From NCBI RefSeq assembly GCF_014297575.1, contig NZ_CP060412.1:806001-870000 (forward strand): a stretch of 64,000 bases of DNA, given 5' to 3'. The stretch comes from Dyella telluris (lineage in GTDB: Bacteria > Pseudomonadota > Gammaproteobacteria > Xanthomonadales > Rhodanobacteraceae). Of this stretch, positions 47,347 to 56,009 are shown in pieces. Every line of letters begins with the position of its first letter. Positions within the stretch are counted from its first letter, which is position 1. The position numbers and the translations under genes were made by a program. Under the pieces are notes generated by a model. It did not search any database, was not told the DNA's origin, and was given only the letters and a program-made list of their open reading frames with translations.

Positions 47347-48324
47347 ATGGCGGTTTCCGCCGCCGTCACGCTTTTGTCCATGATCCTCGCCCCGCGCCTC
47401 GTGCTGTTCATCCTTCTCGCGCTGTTCGTGCTGTGCGTGCTGCTGGTGCATCTGCGTGGACGCACCCGGCTGCGCTTCGACCGCCAGCTGGTGGATCACT
47501 CGGCGGTATTCGCCCCGTACAACTTGCTGATGTACGCGTTCTCCGCCGTGCCGGCCCGGCCCATTCTGGACCGCCGCGGCTTTCCTCAGCTGGACCTGCT
47601 GCAGGCCAACTGGCAGGCCATCCGCGAAGAAGCGCTGCACCTGTTCGACGAGGGCTACATCCGTGCGGCGGAGAAGAACAACGACGCCAGCTTCAACAGT
47701 TTCTTCAAGCAGGGCTGGAAGCGCTTTTACCTGAAGTGGTACGGCGAACCACTGGCCTCCGCCGAAACGCTGTGCCCCAAGACGGTGGCCTTGCTCAACT
47801 CCATCCCCAGCGTGAAAGCGGCGATGTTTGCCCTGCTGCCGCCGGGCAGCAAGCTCAATCCGCACCGCGATCCGTTCGCCGGTTCGCTGCGCTACCACCT
47901 CGGCCTGATCACTCCCAATTCGGAAGACTGCCGCATCTTTGTCGATGGCGAGATCCACAGCTGGGGCGACGGCAAGGACGTGGTGTTCGACGAAACCTAC
48001 GTGCACTGGGCGGAGAACCGCACCGACCAGACCCGCGTGATCCTGTTCGCCGACGTGGAGCGTCCGCTGCGCACGGGTTTCATGAACGCGATCAACCATC
48101 GCGTCGGCGCCTTCATGGGCAAGATCACCGCGTCGCCCAACACCGAATCGCCGGAAGAGAAGACCGGTTTCGTCAATCGCGTGTTCGCCCTGAACCAGCG
48201 CAGCCGCGAGCGCAACCGCGTGTTCAAGAAGAAGCACCCCAAGCTGTTCCGCGCGGTGAAATACGCCGGCATGCTGGTGCTGATCTGGATCATCTTCCTG
48301 GCGCCCTGGCCGTTCTTCCGCTGA
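47347..48324 (+). CDS. LpxO-like aspartyl/asparaginyl beta-hydroxylase family dioxygenase
   Basis: 325 residues. An N-terminal membrane anchor (about 10-35) is followed by the Fe(II)/2-oxoglutarate fold: iron ligands in NPHRDPFAGSLRYHL and DETYVHWAENRTDQTRVIL, with the terminal arginine for 2OG. A second hydrophobic stretch is at the C terminus (MLVLIWIIFLAPW). LpxO enzymes 2-hydroxylate a lipid A acyl chain on the cytoplasmic side. The function is inferred from family and topology. An ECF41-type promoter begins three bases after its stop. Confidence 0.82.
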   Translation: MAVSAAVTLLSMILAPRLVLFILLALFVLCVLLVHLRGRTRLRFDRQLVDHSAVFAPYNLLMYAFSAVPARPILDRRGFPQLDLLQANWQAIREEALHLFDEGYIRAAEKNNDASFNSFFKQGWKRFYLKWYGEPLASAETLCPKTVALLNSIPSVKAAMFALLPPGSKLNPHRDPFAGSLRYHLGLITPNSEDCRIFVDGEIHSWGDGKDVVFDETYVHWAENRTDQTRVILFADVERPLRTGFMNAINHRVGAFMGKITASPNTESPEEKTGFVNRVFALNQRSRERNRVFKKKHPKLFRAVKYAGMLVLIWIIFLAPWPFFR

Positions 48325-48326
48325 GC

Positions 48327-48353
48327 TGTCACGAACCATGACGCTCGCGCGTC
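48327..48353 (+). promoter_or_regulatory. ECF41-type promoter of the sigma gene
   Basis: TGTCAC (48327-48332), 17 bases, CGTC (48350-48353), 30 bases before the sigma factor ATG. The motif and spacing match the published ECF41 target consensus. The same arrangement recurs at 49247-49273. Confidence 0.75.
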
Positions 48354-48383
48354 CATGAAGTATCCGTCCCACAGGAGTACGCC

Positions 48384-49283
48384 ATGGACCGCGCCACCGC
48401 CACCTTCCAGCAACACCGCCCGCGCCTGCTGGGCCTGGCCTATCGCATGCTCGGTACCCAGGCCGATGCGGAAGACGTGCTGCATGACGCCTGGCTGCGC
48501 TGGCACCAGCAGGACACGGACACGCTGGACGACGCTGAGGCCTGGCTGGTCACGGTCACTACGCGCCTTTCGCTTGACCGCCTGCGACGAGCAAAGACCG
48601 AACGCCAGCACTACACCGGTCCGTGGCTGCCCGAGCCGCTGGTGGAAGAGGCGGAACAGCCCGAAGCCGAGCTGGAGCGCGTCGAAAGCCTCAGCCTTTC
48701 CTTTCTCGCCCTGCTCGAACGCCTGAGCCCGGAAGAACGCGCCGCGTTCCTGCTGGTCCAGGTGTTCGATTACAGCCACGCCGAAACGGCGGCCATGCTG
48801 CAGATTGCGGAGGACGCCTGCCGCCAGCGCGTGCACCGTGCGCGCCAACGCCTGCGTGAAGGCCGGCCACGCTTCACCCACTCCCCGGATGCGCAGCGCC
48901 GTTTGCTGGAGAAATTCCGCGACGCGCTGGAAAGCGCCAGCGTCGATTCGCTGCAGGCACTGTTCGCGGAAGACGCCGTCCATCTTGCCGATGGCGGTGG
49001 CAAGGCCACGGCCACGCTGCGGCCGCTGCACGGCGGCGAGCGACTGGTGCGCCTCTACGGCATCATCGCCCAGCGCTACCGCCAGTGGCCCATCGTGCAT
49101 CGCATCCTGTGGATCAACGGTGCCCCCGCCCTGCTTACCTGGGTGGATACCAGGCTGGCCACCGTGGCGTGGATCGAAACCGACGGCGAGCGCATCACCA
49201 GCATCCACTCGCTGCGCAACCCGGAAAAACTCGCCCGGCTGGAAGCTGTCACGAATCCGCAGGCTGGCACGTCCTTGTACTGA
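48384..49283 (+). CDS. ECF41 RNA polymerase sigma factor with fused regulatory domain
   Basis: 299 residues. Sigma region 2 (residues 8-70, LLGLAYRMLGTQADAEDVLH) and region 4 (105-165, LSPEERAAFLLVQVFDYSH, then ETAAMLQ) are followed by a SnoaL-like C-terminal domain (180-299). The ECF41 hallmarks are present: DGGGK at about 207 and an NPDKL-type motif, here NPEKL, near the end. ECF41 factors lack a separate anti-sigma; the C-terminal domain controls activity. The partner gene follows. AGGAG precedes the ATG. Confidence 0.92.
   Translation: MDRATATFQQHRPRLLGLAYRMLGTQADAEDVLHDAWLRWHQQDTDTLDDAEAWLVTVTTRLSLDRLRRAKTERQHYTGPWLPEPLVEEAEQPEAELERVESLSLSFLALLERLSPEERAAFLLVQVFDYSHAETAAMLQIAEDACRQRVHRARQRLREGRPRFTHSPDAQRRLLEKFRDALESASVDSLQALFAEDAVHLADGGGKATATLRPLHGGERLVRLYGIIAQRYRQWPIVHRILWINGAPALLTWVDTRLATVAWIETDGERITSIHSLRNPEKLARLEAVTNPQAGTSLY
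49247..49273 (+). promoter_or_regulatory. ECF41-type promoter of the partner gene
   Basis: TGTCAC (49247-49252), 17 bases, CGTC (49270-49273), inside the last codons of the sigma gene and 44 bases before the partner ATG. It shares AGCTGTCACGAA with the site at 48327. Confidence 0.75.
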
Positions 49284-49317
49284 AACGGCCACTGTGGCCG
49301 GCACTCAAGGAACCGTC

Positions 49318-49785
49318 ATGTCCAAGCGCCTCTCTTTCATGAAGTCCCCCAAGGCCATCAAGCCGCTGTTCGACTTCAGCCAGGCCATGCACCAGTGCGG
49401 GCTCGAGCGTCCGCTGATCGAACTCGTGCTGATGCGCGCCTCGCAGCTCAACGGCTGTGCGTACTGCATGGACATGCACAGCAAGGATGCGCGTGCCGGC
49501 GGCGAAACCGAGCAGCGCCTGTACATGCTGCCAGGCTGGCGCGAAGCGCCGTCCATCTACAGCGAGCGCGAAAGCGCCGCGCTGGGCTGGACCGAAGCCG
49601 TCACCCGACTGGGCGAGCACGGCGTGTCCGATGAGATCTACGACCGCGCCCGCGCTTCCTTCAGCGAGGAAGAACTGGTCAGCCTTACGGTGACGATTGG
49701 CCTGATCAACACCTGGAACCGCATCAACGTGGCGTTCCAGACGCCGGCCGGCAGCTACAAGCCGGCGGCCCAGCAGGCCGCCTGA
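49318..49785 (+). CDS. Carboxymuconolactone decarboxylase family protein, ECF41 partner
   Basis: 155 residues, all-helical AhpD/CMD fold with the CxxC motif NGCAYCMDMHSKDAR around residue 45. Such proteins are the commonest genetic partners (COE group) of ECF41 sigma factors. A thiol-based alkyl- or peroxide-related activity is possible, but the substrate is unknown. The ATG at 49318 is preceded by AAGGAA. It has its own promoter-like site inside the sigma gene, so it can be induced together with the sigma factor. Confidence 0.9.
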   Translation: MSKRLSFMKSPKAIKPLFDFSQAMHQCGLERPLIELVLMRASQLNGCAYCMDMHSKDARAGGETEQRLYMLPGWREAPSIYSERESAALGWTEAVTRLGEHGVSDEIYDRARASFSEEELVSLTVTIGLINTWNRINVAFQTPAGSYKPAAQQAA

Positions 49786-49832
49786 CCGCGGCGATCAGGC
49801 ACCGCGCTTTTTTGGGGCGGCCAGCCACGTGC

Positions 49833-49868
49833 AAAAAAAAAGCCCCTCTCGCAGAGAGGGGCTTTCGG
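49833..49868. terminator. Bidirectional terminator between CMD gene and icd
   Basis: AGCCCCTCTC-GCA-GAGAGGGGCT with nine A before it. On the minus strand this gives a T-run and terminates the isocitrate dehydrogenase gene 14 bases downstream of its stop. Confidence 0.85.
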
Positions 49869-49881
49869 GGTCTTGCTACGC

Positions 49882-50895
49882 TCAGGCCTTGACGCGCTTG
49901 ACGATGGCGTCGCCAAAGCTGGACGTGGTGCCCTTGCCACCGATATCCGGCGTAACGCTGTCGCGGTCGTTGGTCATCACGTCGCGGATGGCCTGGCGAA
50001 CCTTGTCGCCCTTGTCGACCATGCCCAGGTGATCGAGCATGTCGGCCGCGGCGAGCAGCAGCGCGCACGGGTTGGCGATGCCCTTGCCGGCGATGTCCGG
50101 TGCCGAACCGTGCACGGCTTCGAAAATGGCCGCCTCGGTACCAATGTTGTCGCCCGGGGCCAGACCCAGGCCGCCGACGAGACCGGCGCACAGGTCGGAC
50201 AGGATGTCGCCGAACAGGTTGGTGGTGACGATGACGTCGAACTGCTCCGGCTTCATCACCAGCTGCATGCAGGCGTTGTCAACGATCATCTCGTTGAACT
50301 CGATCTGCGGGTATTCCTTGGCGATTTCGCGCGCCACATTGAGGAACAGGCCCGACGCGGTCTTGATGATGTTGGCCTTGTGCACGGCCGTCACCTTCTT
50401 GCGGCCCTTCTTCACGGCCAGTTCGAAGGCGTAGCGCACGATGCGGCTGGAGCCCTTGCGGGTGTTGCGCACCATCGAGATGGCGGTTTCGCCGTCTTCC
50501 GACACCGACTGTCCTTCGGACAGGTAGGCACCTTCGGTGTTCTCGCGCACCGTGATGATGTCGATGTTCTCGAAGCGCGCCTTGGTGCCCGGGAAGCTGA
50601 TCGCCGGACGCACGTTGGCGTACAGGTCGAAGTGGCGACGCAGGGTGACGTTGATCGAGGTGAAGCCGCCGCCCACCGGAGTGGTCAGCGGGCCCTTCAG
50701 GGCCACCTTGTGCTTGGCGATGGCGTCGAGCGTGGGCTGCGGCAGCAGGTCACCGCTCTTTTCCAGCGCGACCATGCCGGCATCGACGAATTCGTAGGAC
50801 AGGCCACAGTCCAGGGCATCGAGCACGCGCACGGTGGCGTTCATGATCTCGGGGCCGATACCGTCGCCCGGAATCACGGCAATGGTCTTGCTCAT
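49882..50895 (-). CDS. Isocitrate dehydrogenase, NAD type
   Basis: 337 residues of the isocitrate/isopropylmalate dehydrogenase family, short NAD-type. Starts MSKTIAVIPGDGIGPEIM; RENTEGAYLSEGQ, the VHKANI loop, NLFGDILSDL and the coenzyme-binding FEAVHGSAPDIAGKGIANP are present. An AAGGAG before the ATG at 50895 fixes the start, and longer in-frame sequence upstream is rejected. It catalyses the TCA step to 2-oxoglutarate; NAD preference is inferred from the family type. Confidence 0.92.
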   Translation of the reverse strand: MSKTIAVIPGDGIGPEIMNATVRVLDALDCGLSYEFVDAGMVALEKSGDLLPQPTLDAIAKHKVALKGPLTTPVGGGFTSINVTLRRHFDLYANVRPAISFPGTKARFENIDIITVRENTEGAYLSEGQSVSEDGETAISMVRNTRKGSSRIVRYAFELAVKKGRKKVTAVHKANIIKTASGLFLNVAREIAKEYPQIEFNEMIVDNACMQLVMKPEQFDVIVTTNLFGDILSDLCAGLVGGLGLAPGDNIGTEAAIFEAVHGSAPDIAGKGIANPCALLLAAADMLDHLGMVDKGDKVRQAIRDVMTNDRDSVTPDIGGKGTTSSFGDAIVKRVKA

Positions 50896-51058
50896 GGGGA
50901 CACTCCTTGGGGATAAGAATCGAGCAACCCTGAGGTGGGGAACGACAGGGTTATAAATCCCGTCAATTATCCCCGATGAGCTGCAACGCGGCCATAGCAG
51001 AAGGCCGGACCGGCGTTGCAAATCCTCGCATGCAGCATTGAATAAACTCGCACGCGTC

Positions 51059-51087
51059 AACGGGACGGCAAGGAGTACCGCCCCGTT
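51059..51087 (-). terminator. Hairpin after the AhpD-like gene
   Basis: AACGGGACGG and CCGCCCCGTT can pair with one mismatch across a nine-base loop, directly downstream of the stop at 51096 on the minus strand. No T-run; termination is uncertain. Confidence 0.4.
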
Positions 51088-51095
51088 GCCCGGGT

Positions 51096-51503
51096 TCAGA
51101 CGTGGCTGGCGTGGTCCGCCTCGGGCGTGGCGCCCTCGCCCGACTCCAGCTGGTCGAGGAAATCGACCGCGCGGCGCAGGTGCGGAATCACGATGGAACC
51201 GCCCACCACCAGGCCGACGCTGAAGGTTTCGAAAAATTCTTCGCGCGTGACGCCCGCTTCCTTGCACTGGGCCACGTGGTAGCTGATGCAGTCGTCGCAG
51301 CGCAGCACCATGGAGGCCACCAGACCGAGCAGCTCCTTGGTCTTCACGTCCAGGGCGCCGGGCTTGTAGGTCTGCGTATCGAGCGCGAAAAAGCGGCGGA
51401 CGACCTGGTTGTCCTCCGAAAGGATGCGTTCGTTCATGCGCTGGCGGAAGGCGGTGAACTCGGCGATGCGGTCCTTGCTGCCCTGATCCTTGGTGTCGCT
51501 CAT
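51096..51503 (-). CDS. AhpD-like carboxymuconolactone decarboxylase family protein
   Basis: 135 residues, helical AhpD fold with the redox motif RCDDCISYHVAQCKEAGV around residue 70. Its ATG overlaps the grxC stop by four bases, so it is coupled to a glutaredoxin. This suggests a thiol-redox or peroxide role. A different protein from the ECF41 partner: shorter, and with CDDC in place of CAYC. The substrate is unknown. Confidence 0.88.
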   Translation of the reverse strand: MSDTKDQGSKDRIAEFTAFRQRMNERILSEDNQVVRRFFALDTQTYKPGALDVKTKELLGLVASMVLRCDDCISYHVAQCKEAGVTREEFFETFSVGLVVGGSIVIPHLRRAVDFLDQLESGEGATPEADHASHV

Positions 51504-51763
51504 GCGTTGGTCTCCAGCAGTTCGGCCAGCTTGCCGCTGCGATCGGCGGCGACCAGGTCGTCGAAACCGCCCACGTGATGGTCGTTGATGAAAATCTGCG
51601 GCACGGTGCGACGACCGCCGCTACGGGCCAGCATCAGCTCACGCTGCGACGGGTCGGTATCGATGCGCACCTCGTTCCACTCCAGCCCCTTGGACTTGAG
51701 CAGGTTCTTGGCGGAAACGCAGTACGGACACACCGCAGTGGAATAGACCTCAATCTTGGGCAC
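51500..51763 (-). CDS. grxC: Glutaredoxin 3
   Basis: 87 residues. Thioredoxin fold with dithiol active site VCPYC, TVPQIFIN (cis-proline) and GGFDDL (glutathione binding). It reduces disulfides and deglutathionylates proteins. First gene of a two-gene unit with the AhpD-like protein. Confidence 0.95.
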   Translation of the reverse strand: MPKIEVYSTAVCPYCVSAKNLLKSKGLEWNEVRIDTDPSQRELMLARSGGRRTVPQIFINDHHVGGFDDLVAADRSGKLAELLETNA

Positions 51764-52018
51764 GACACACTCCGAAAAACGGGAAACCCTACGCGATCCC
51801 TACATGGGGGCCGCCGCGGGTGTAAACAACGGTGAAGACGGGTGAACCGACACCGTAAGCCGGTGTCAGTAATGGTATTGTCGCTGACCTGGGCATCCGG
51901 TTCCACGCCCCGCTCCGGGACAGATCGTTTCCCGCGATGGCGGCCGGGGGCCGCCCGCCCGGGTGGACCCACGAAAGCGAATCACATGACCAAAGCAACG
52001 TCTGCCGGCAGGAAGCCC

Positions 52019-53701
52019 ATGAGTCGTTTCACCCCCACCCGCCTGCTGACGGCGCTGGTCTGCGCCGGTCTCACCTTCGGTGCGGCAGCGCAGGACAAGG
52101 ACGTGCGCCTGCCTGACCTGGGCAGCTCCGCCAACGCCCTGATCTCGCCCCAGGAAGCCCAGGACTACGGCGCCGCCATGCTGCGCCAGATGCGCGCGCT
52201 GGACATGGTGCTGGACGACCCCATGCTGGACGACTACATCAACGACCTCGGCTATCGCCTGGTGTCGGGCAGCGAGAAGCCCAAGGACCACTTCTCGTTC
52301 TTCATCGTCCGTGAAAACGTGATCAACGCCTTCGCCGCCCCCGGCGGCTATATCGCGGTGAACTCCGGCCTGATCATCATCACCAACAACGAGAGCGAAC
52401 TGGCCGGCGTGATCGCCCACGAAATCGGGCACATCACGCAGAACCACCTGCAGCGCGCCTTCGAGGCCTCCAAGAAGGACACGCCACTGATGGCGCTGGT
52501 CCTGCTCGGCGCGATCCTGGCCGGCGCGGGGGCGGGTGCGGGTGATGCGGCGGGCGCCATCCTGGCCGGCGGCCAGGGCCTGCTGATGCAGCGCCAGATC
52601 AACTTCACCCGCAAGGACGAGATCGAGGCCGACCGGGCCGGCATCCAGACGCTGGCCAATGCCGGTTTCGACCCCAATGCCATGGCCTCGTTCTTCGGCC
52701 GCATGGAAGACACCCTGCGCGTGGGTTCCGGCGGCGATATCGGCGACGTGCCATCGTTCCTGCAGGACCACCCGGTCACCCTGGACCGCATCAGCGATGC
52801 CAAGGCCCGCGCCGGCACGCTGATAGCGCGGCAGAAGCAGCGGCCGGATGGTTCCACACTGGACAAGGCTCAGTGGGAAAAAAGCACCGCGCCCATCGCC
52901 TTCGTGAAGGACGCCACCTCCATCGCATCGCGCGATGGCAAGGGTGGGCTGGATACCTACCTGTTGATGCGCGAACGGGTGCGCGTACTGTCCGGCGACG
53001 CGGGCCAGCTGGCTACCTACTACGCCAACAATCTGCAAACCGAACACGGCTTCGATACGCCCTCCAACCGCTATGGCTACGCACTGGCGCTGACCCGCAG
53101 CAATCGCGGCGCCAAGGCCATCGACGAACTGCAGCCCATGCTCACGGCGCACCCGGACAGCCAGATCGTCCGCCTGGCCATGGCCGATGCCAAGCTGCAG
53201 GCAGGTCACCGCGCCGAAGCGCTGGCCCTGTATGCCGAGCTCAACGGGCAATCCCCGCGCAATCGCGCCATCGCCATGGGCTATGCCAAGGCCCTGACCG
53301 ACGGCGGCACGCAGGACGAAGCCAAGCAGGCGGCGGTGATGGTGATGCCCCTGCTGGACAACAACGACGAGCCGGAGCTCTATCGCACCTTCGCCCATGC
53401 CGCCGACAAGGCCGGCGACCCGATCCGCGCGGGCGAAGCCTATGCGGACGCCTCCTACCTCTCGGGCCGCCCGTTCGATGCCATGGAACAGCTCAAGCGG
53501 CTGCAGCAGCGCCCGGACCTGGACTACTACGCCCGTGCCCGCATCCAGGCCCGCATCAACGACCTGACCCCGCTGGTGATGGAGCTGCGCAAGCGCCACG
53601 TCCAGACCGACGACAACCCGGACGGCCGCACCCAGCAGCTGCAGAACCGGGAAAACTGCCAGGGTCGGCTGTGCTTCAGCGGCACCAATAACGCGCGCTG
53701 A
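52019..53701 (+). CDS. bepA: Periplasmic M48 metalloprotease with TPR domain, BepA-like
   Basis: 560 residues. Signal peptide (to FGAAAQ), M48 peptidase domain (VIAHEIGHITQNH, with HEIGH zinc ligands, and EIEADRAGI providing the third ligand), then TPR-like helical repeats from about residue 330. BepA degrades or rescues misassembled outer-membrane proteins such as LptD. AGGAAG before the ATG at 52019 favours this start; an ATG at 51986 would extend the protein by 11 residues. A 10-bp hairpin follows. Confidence 0.88.
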   Translation: MSRFTPTRLLTALVCAGLTFGAAAQDKDVRLPDLGSSANALISPQEAQDYGAAMLRQMRALDMVLDDPMLDDYINDLGYRLVSGSEKPKDHFSFFIVRENVINAFAAPGGYIAVNSGLIIITNNESELAGVIAHEIGHITQNHLQRAFEASKKDTPLMALVLLGAILAGAGAGAGDAAGAILAGGQGLLMQRQINFTRKDEIEADRAGIQTLANAGFDPNAMASFFGRMEDTLRVGSGGDIGDVPSFLQDHPVTLDRISDAKARAGTLIARQKQRPDGSTLDKAQWEKSTAPIAFVKDATSIASRDGKGGLDTYLLMRERVRVLSGDAGQLATYYANNLQTEHGFDTPSNRYGYALALTRSNRGAKAIDELQPMLTAHPDSQIVRLAMADAKLQAGHRAEALALYAELNGQSPRNRAIAMGYAKALTDGGTQDEAKQAAVMVMPLLDNNDEPELYRTFAHAADKAGDPIRAGEAYADASYLSGRPFDAMEQLKRLQQRPDLDYYARARIQARINDLTPLVMELRKRHVQTDDNPDGRTQQLQNRENCQGRLCFSGTNNAR

Positions 53702-53726
53702 TTTCGCCCTACGACGAGACCGCCGG

Positions 53727-53751
53727 CACGCCGTCATGTTGTGACGGCGTG
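53727..53751 (+). terminator. Hairpin between bepA and phoB
   Basis: CACGCCGTCA and TGACGGCGTG form a perfect 10-bp stem with loop TGTTG, 25 bases after the bepA stop. There is no T-run. It may terminate bepA or be a regulatory palindrome for phoB. Confidence 0.45.
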
Positions 53752-53824
53752 AAATGTCATCTGCGCGTAACATTAGACCGTTGCAATAATTGCGTCATAG
53801 CCCTCCCCCAGCGGACTTATACGC

Positions 53825-54514
53825 GTGCACAAGCGCATCCTGATTGTCGAAGACGAAGCATCGATCCGCGACATGGTCGCCTTCGCCCTGCGCAAGGCCG
53901 GCATGGACGCCATCCACGCCGCTGACGCGCGCGCGGCCCAACTGGCCATTGCCGAACAGGTCCCGGACCTCATCCTGCTTGACTGGATGCTGCCGGGCAC
54001 CAGCGGCCTCGACCTTGCGCGCCGCCTGCGCAAGGAAGAGCTGAGCCGCGAAGTACCCATCATCATGCTCACCGCCCGCGGCGAAGAGATGGACCGCGTG
54101 AACGGCCTGGAAGCCGGCGTGGACGACTACGTCGTCAAGCCGTTCTCCACCCGTGAGCTGGTGGCCCGCATCAAGGCCGTGCTTCGCCGCAGCCAGGGCG
54201 ACGACGGCTCGGGCATGGTGGAACTCGGCGGCCTGCGCATCGACGGCCCGGCGCACCGTGTGTTCGCAGGCGAAGACCCGGTGACCATCGGGCCGACGGA
54301 ATACCGCCTGCTGTATTTCTTCATGACGCACCCCGAGCGCGTGTACTCGCGCGCGCAACTGCTCGACCATGTGTGGGGTGGCAGCGTGTACGTCGAGGAA
54401 CGCACGGTGGACGTCCATATCCGTCGCCTGCGCAAGACGCTCGAACCGTGGAAGCTGGACGACATGGTGCAGACGGTGCGCGGCGCGGGTTACCGCTTCT
54501 CCGCCAGCGTCTGA
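53825..54514 (+). CDS. phoB: Phosphate response regulator PhoB
   Basis: 229 residues. Receiver domain (phospho-acceptor in [29 protein letters not shown]) and OmpR-type winged-helix ([46 protein letters not shown]). The start is GTG at 53825. Next to phoR, ppk and ppx, so phosphate control is very likely. I could not confirm a Pho box in front of it. Confidence 0.93.
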   Translation: MHKRILIVEDEASIRDMVAFALRKAGMDAIHAADARAAQLAIAEQVPDLILLDWMLPGTSGLDLARRLRKEELSREVPIIMLTARGEEMDRVNGLEAGVDDYVVKPFSTRELVARIKAVLRRSQGDDGSGMVELGGLRIDGPAHRVFAGEDPVTIGPTEYRLLYFFMTHPERVYSRAQLLDHVWGGSVYVEERTVDVHIRRLRKTLEPWKLDDMVQTVRGAGYRFSASV

Positions 54515-54631
54515 GTGCCTGGCCGGCGTTCCTGAGGGATATGCCGGCCGGACTTCAAGTTCCTATTGCGGGAACGCAGGCTTTTGCCGATGCTGGCGCA
54601 CCGCTGGCCCGGCAACTCAAGCGAATCTCCC

Positions 54632-55900
54632 ATGCCAAACACCTTCGACCGCTCCTGGAAGCTGCCGGCCGCACTGGTCGCCGGACTGCTTGCGGGCGCG
54701 CTCGCCGGCTGGCTCGCGGGAGGCTTGTCGGCCATCGGTATTGCGCTGGTCGCCGTCGTTGAAATCGTCTTTCTACTGACCCGAATCCGTCATCAAGCAA
54801 CGTTCATGATGACGCAGGATTCGTCGCCGACCACTCTCAAGTATGACCGCTTCATGACGCGTTCCCGCCGCATCGCTTCCAGTCTGCGCGACCTTCGCAG
54901 CGCCGCCGGCACCCTGCCGGATGCCGTGGTACTGCTTGATAACGAGCAGCACGTCCGCTGGTTCAACCATGCCGCCGAAGACCTGCTCGGGTTGCGTCGC
55001 CCGCAGGATCGCGGCGCGCACCTGGACGAACGCCTCAGCACCACCGAGCTCGCCACGTGGCTGAAGGAAGGTGCGCGCGAGCCGCTCAACGACGTGGCCG
55101 CGCCGGGTCATCCGAACCGCCACATCAACGTGACGCTGCTGCCGTTCGGCCGTCGCCAGCGCCTGCTATTGGCGCGCGACATCAGCCACCTCACCCGGCT
55201 GGAACAGATTCGCCGTGACTTCGTGGCCAACGTATCGCACGAGTTGCGCACGCCGCTCACCGTCATCCACGGCTACCTCGAACTGATCGATCCGGAAGAC
55301 GTGCCGGAACTCGCACCGGTACTCAACGAGATGCGTGCACAGTCCAAGCGCATGGGCCAGATCGTCGAGGACCTGCTCACGCTGTCGCGTCTTGAAACGC
55401 AGGAGCACGTGCAGGACGAACGCGTGCAGATGACGCCGCTGCTCGCCACCATCCGCAAGGAGGCCGAAGCGCTGAGCCAGGGCCGCCACCAGGTCACGGT
55501 GGAGAGCAACGCCGAAGCCGACCTGCTCGGCTCGGTGAAGGACCTGCACAGCGCGTTCTCCAACCTGGTGAGCAACGCCGTGCGCTACACCCCCACGGGC
55601 GGGCGCATCACCATCCGCTGGCGTCGCACGTCCGAAGGCGCGGTCTACTCCGTCTCCGATACCGGCTACGGAATCCCGGCCACCCACCTTGCCCGCCTGA
55701 CCGAGCGCTTCTATCGCGTATCGTCCAGCCGTTCGCGCGAAAGCGGCGGCACGGGCCTGGGGCTGTCCATCGTCAAGCACGTGCTGAACCTGCATCAGGC
55801 CCGCCTGGATATCCAGAGCGAGCCGGGCCAGGGCTCCACGTTCTCCTGCTGGTTCAGCAATGAACGCCTGCTCGCCCCCGGCACCGCCGACATCGAATGA
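54632..55900 (+). CDS. phoR: Phosphate sensor kinase PhoR
   Basis: 422 residues. Two close hydrophobic segments (about 12-50) without a large periplasmic domain, then a PAS-like region (DAVVLLDNEQHVRWFNHAAE), HisKA (FVANVSHELRTPLTVIHGY, His phospho-site) and HATPase (NLVSNAVRYTP, SDTGYGIP, GTGLGLSIVKHV). PhoR senses phosphate through the Pst/PhoU complex rather than directly. The ATG at 54632 is preferred for the membrane start; a TTG upstream is possible. Confidence 0.92.
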   Translation: MPNTFDRSWKLPAALVAGLLAGALAGWLAGGLSAIGIALVAVVEIVFLLTRIRHQATFMMTQDSSPTTLKYDRFMTRSRRIASSLRDLRSAAGTLPDAVVLLDNEQHVRWFNHAAEDLLGLRRPQDRGAHLDERLSTTELATWLKEGAREPLNDVAAPGHPNRHINVTLLPFGRRQRLLLARDISHLTRLEQIRRDFVANVSHELRTPLTVIHGYLELIDPEDVPELAPVLNEMRAQSKRMGQIVEDLLTLSRLETQEHVQDERVQMTPLLATIRKEAEALSQGRHQVTVESNAEADLLGSVKDLHSAFSNLVSNAVRYTPTGGRITIRWRRTSEGAVYSVSDTGYGIPATHLARLTERFYRVSSSRSRESGGTGLGLSIVKHVLNLHQARLDIQSEPGQGSTFSCWFSNERLLAPGTADIE

Positions 55901-56009
55901 GCACGATTGAAGCGCCCTTCGGGGTGCTTCCGGCAAGAAGCCTGAACGACCGTCACAGTACGCGGCAGTGCACCATGTAACAAATCGCGGTATCGGCCAG
56001 AATGCATGG

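Noticed and set aside
53752..53824. Possible Pho box before phoB
   Set aside because: TGTCAT at 53755 lacks a second half-site at 11-base spacing.
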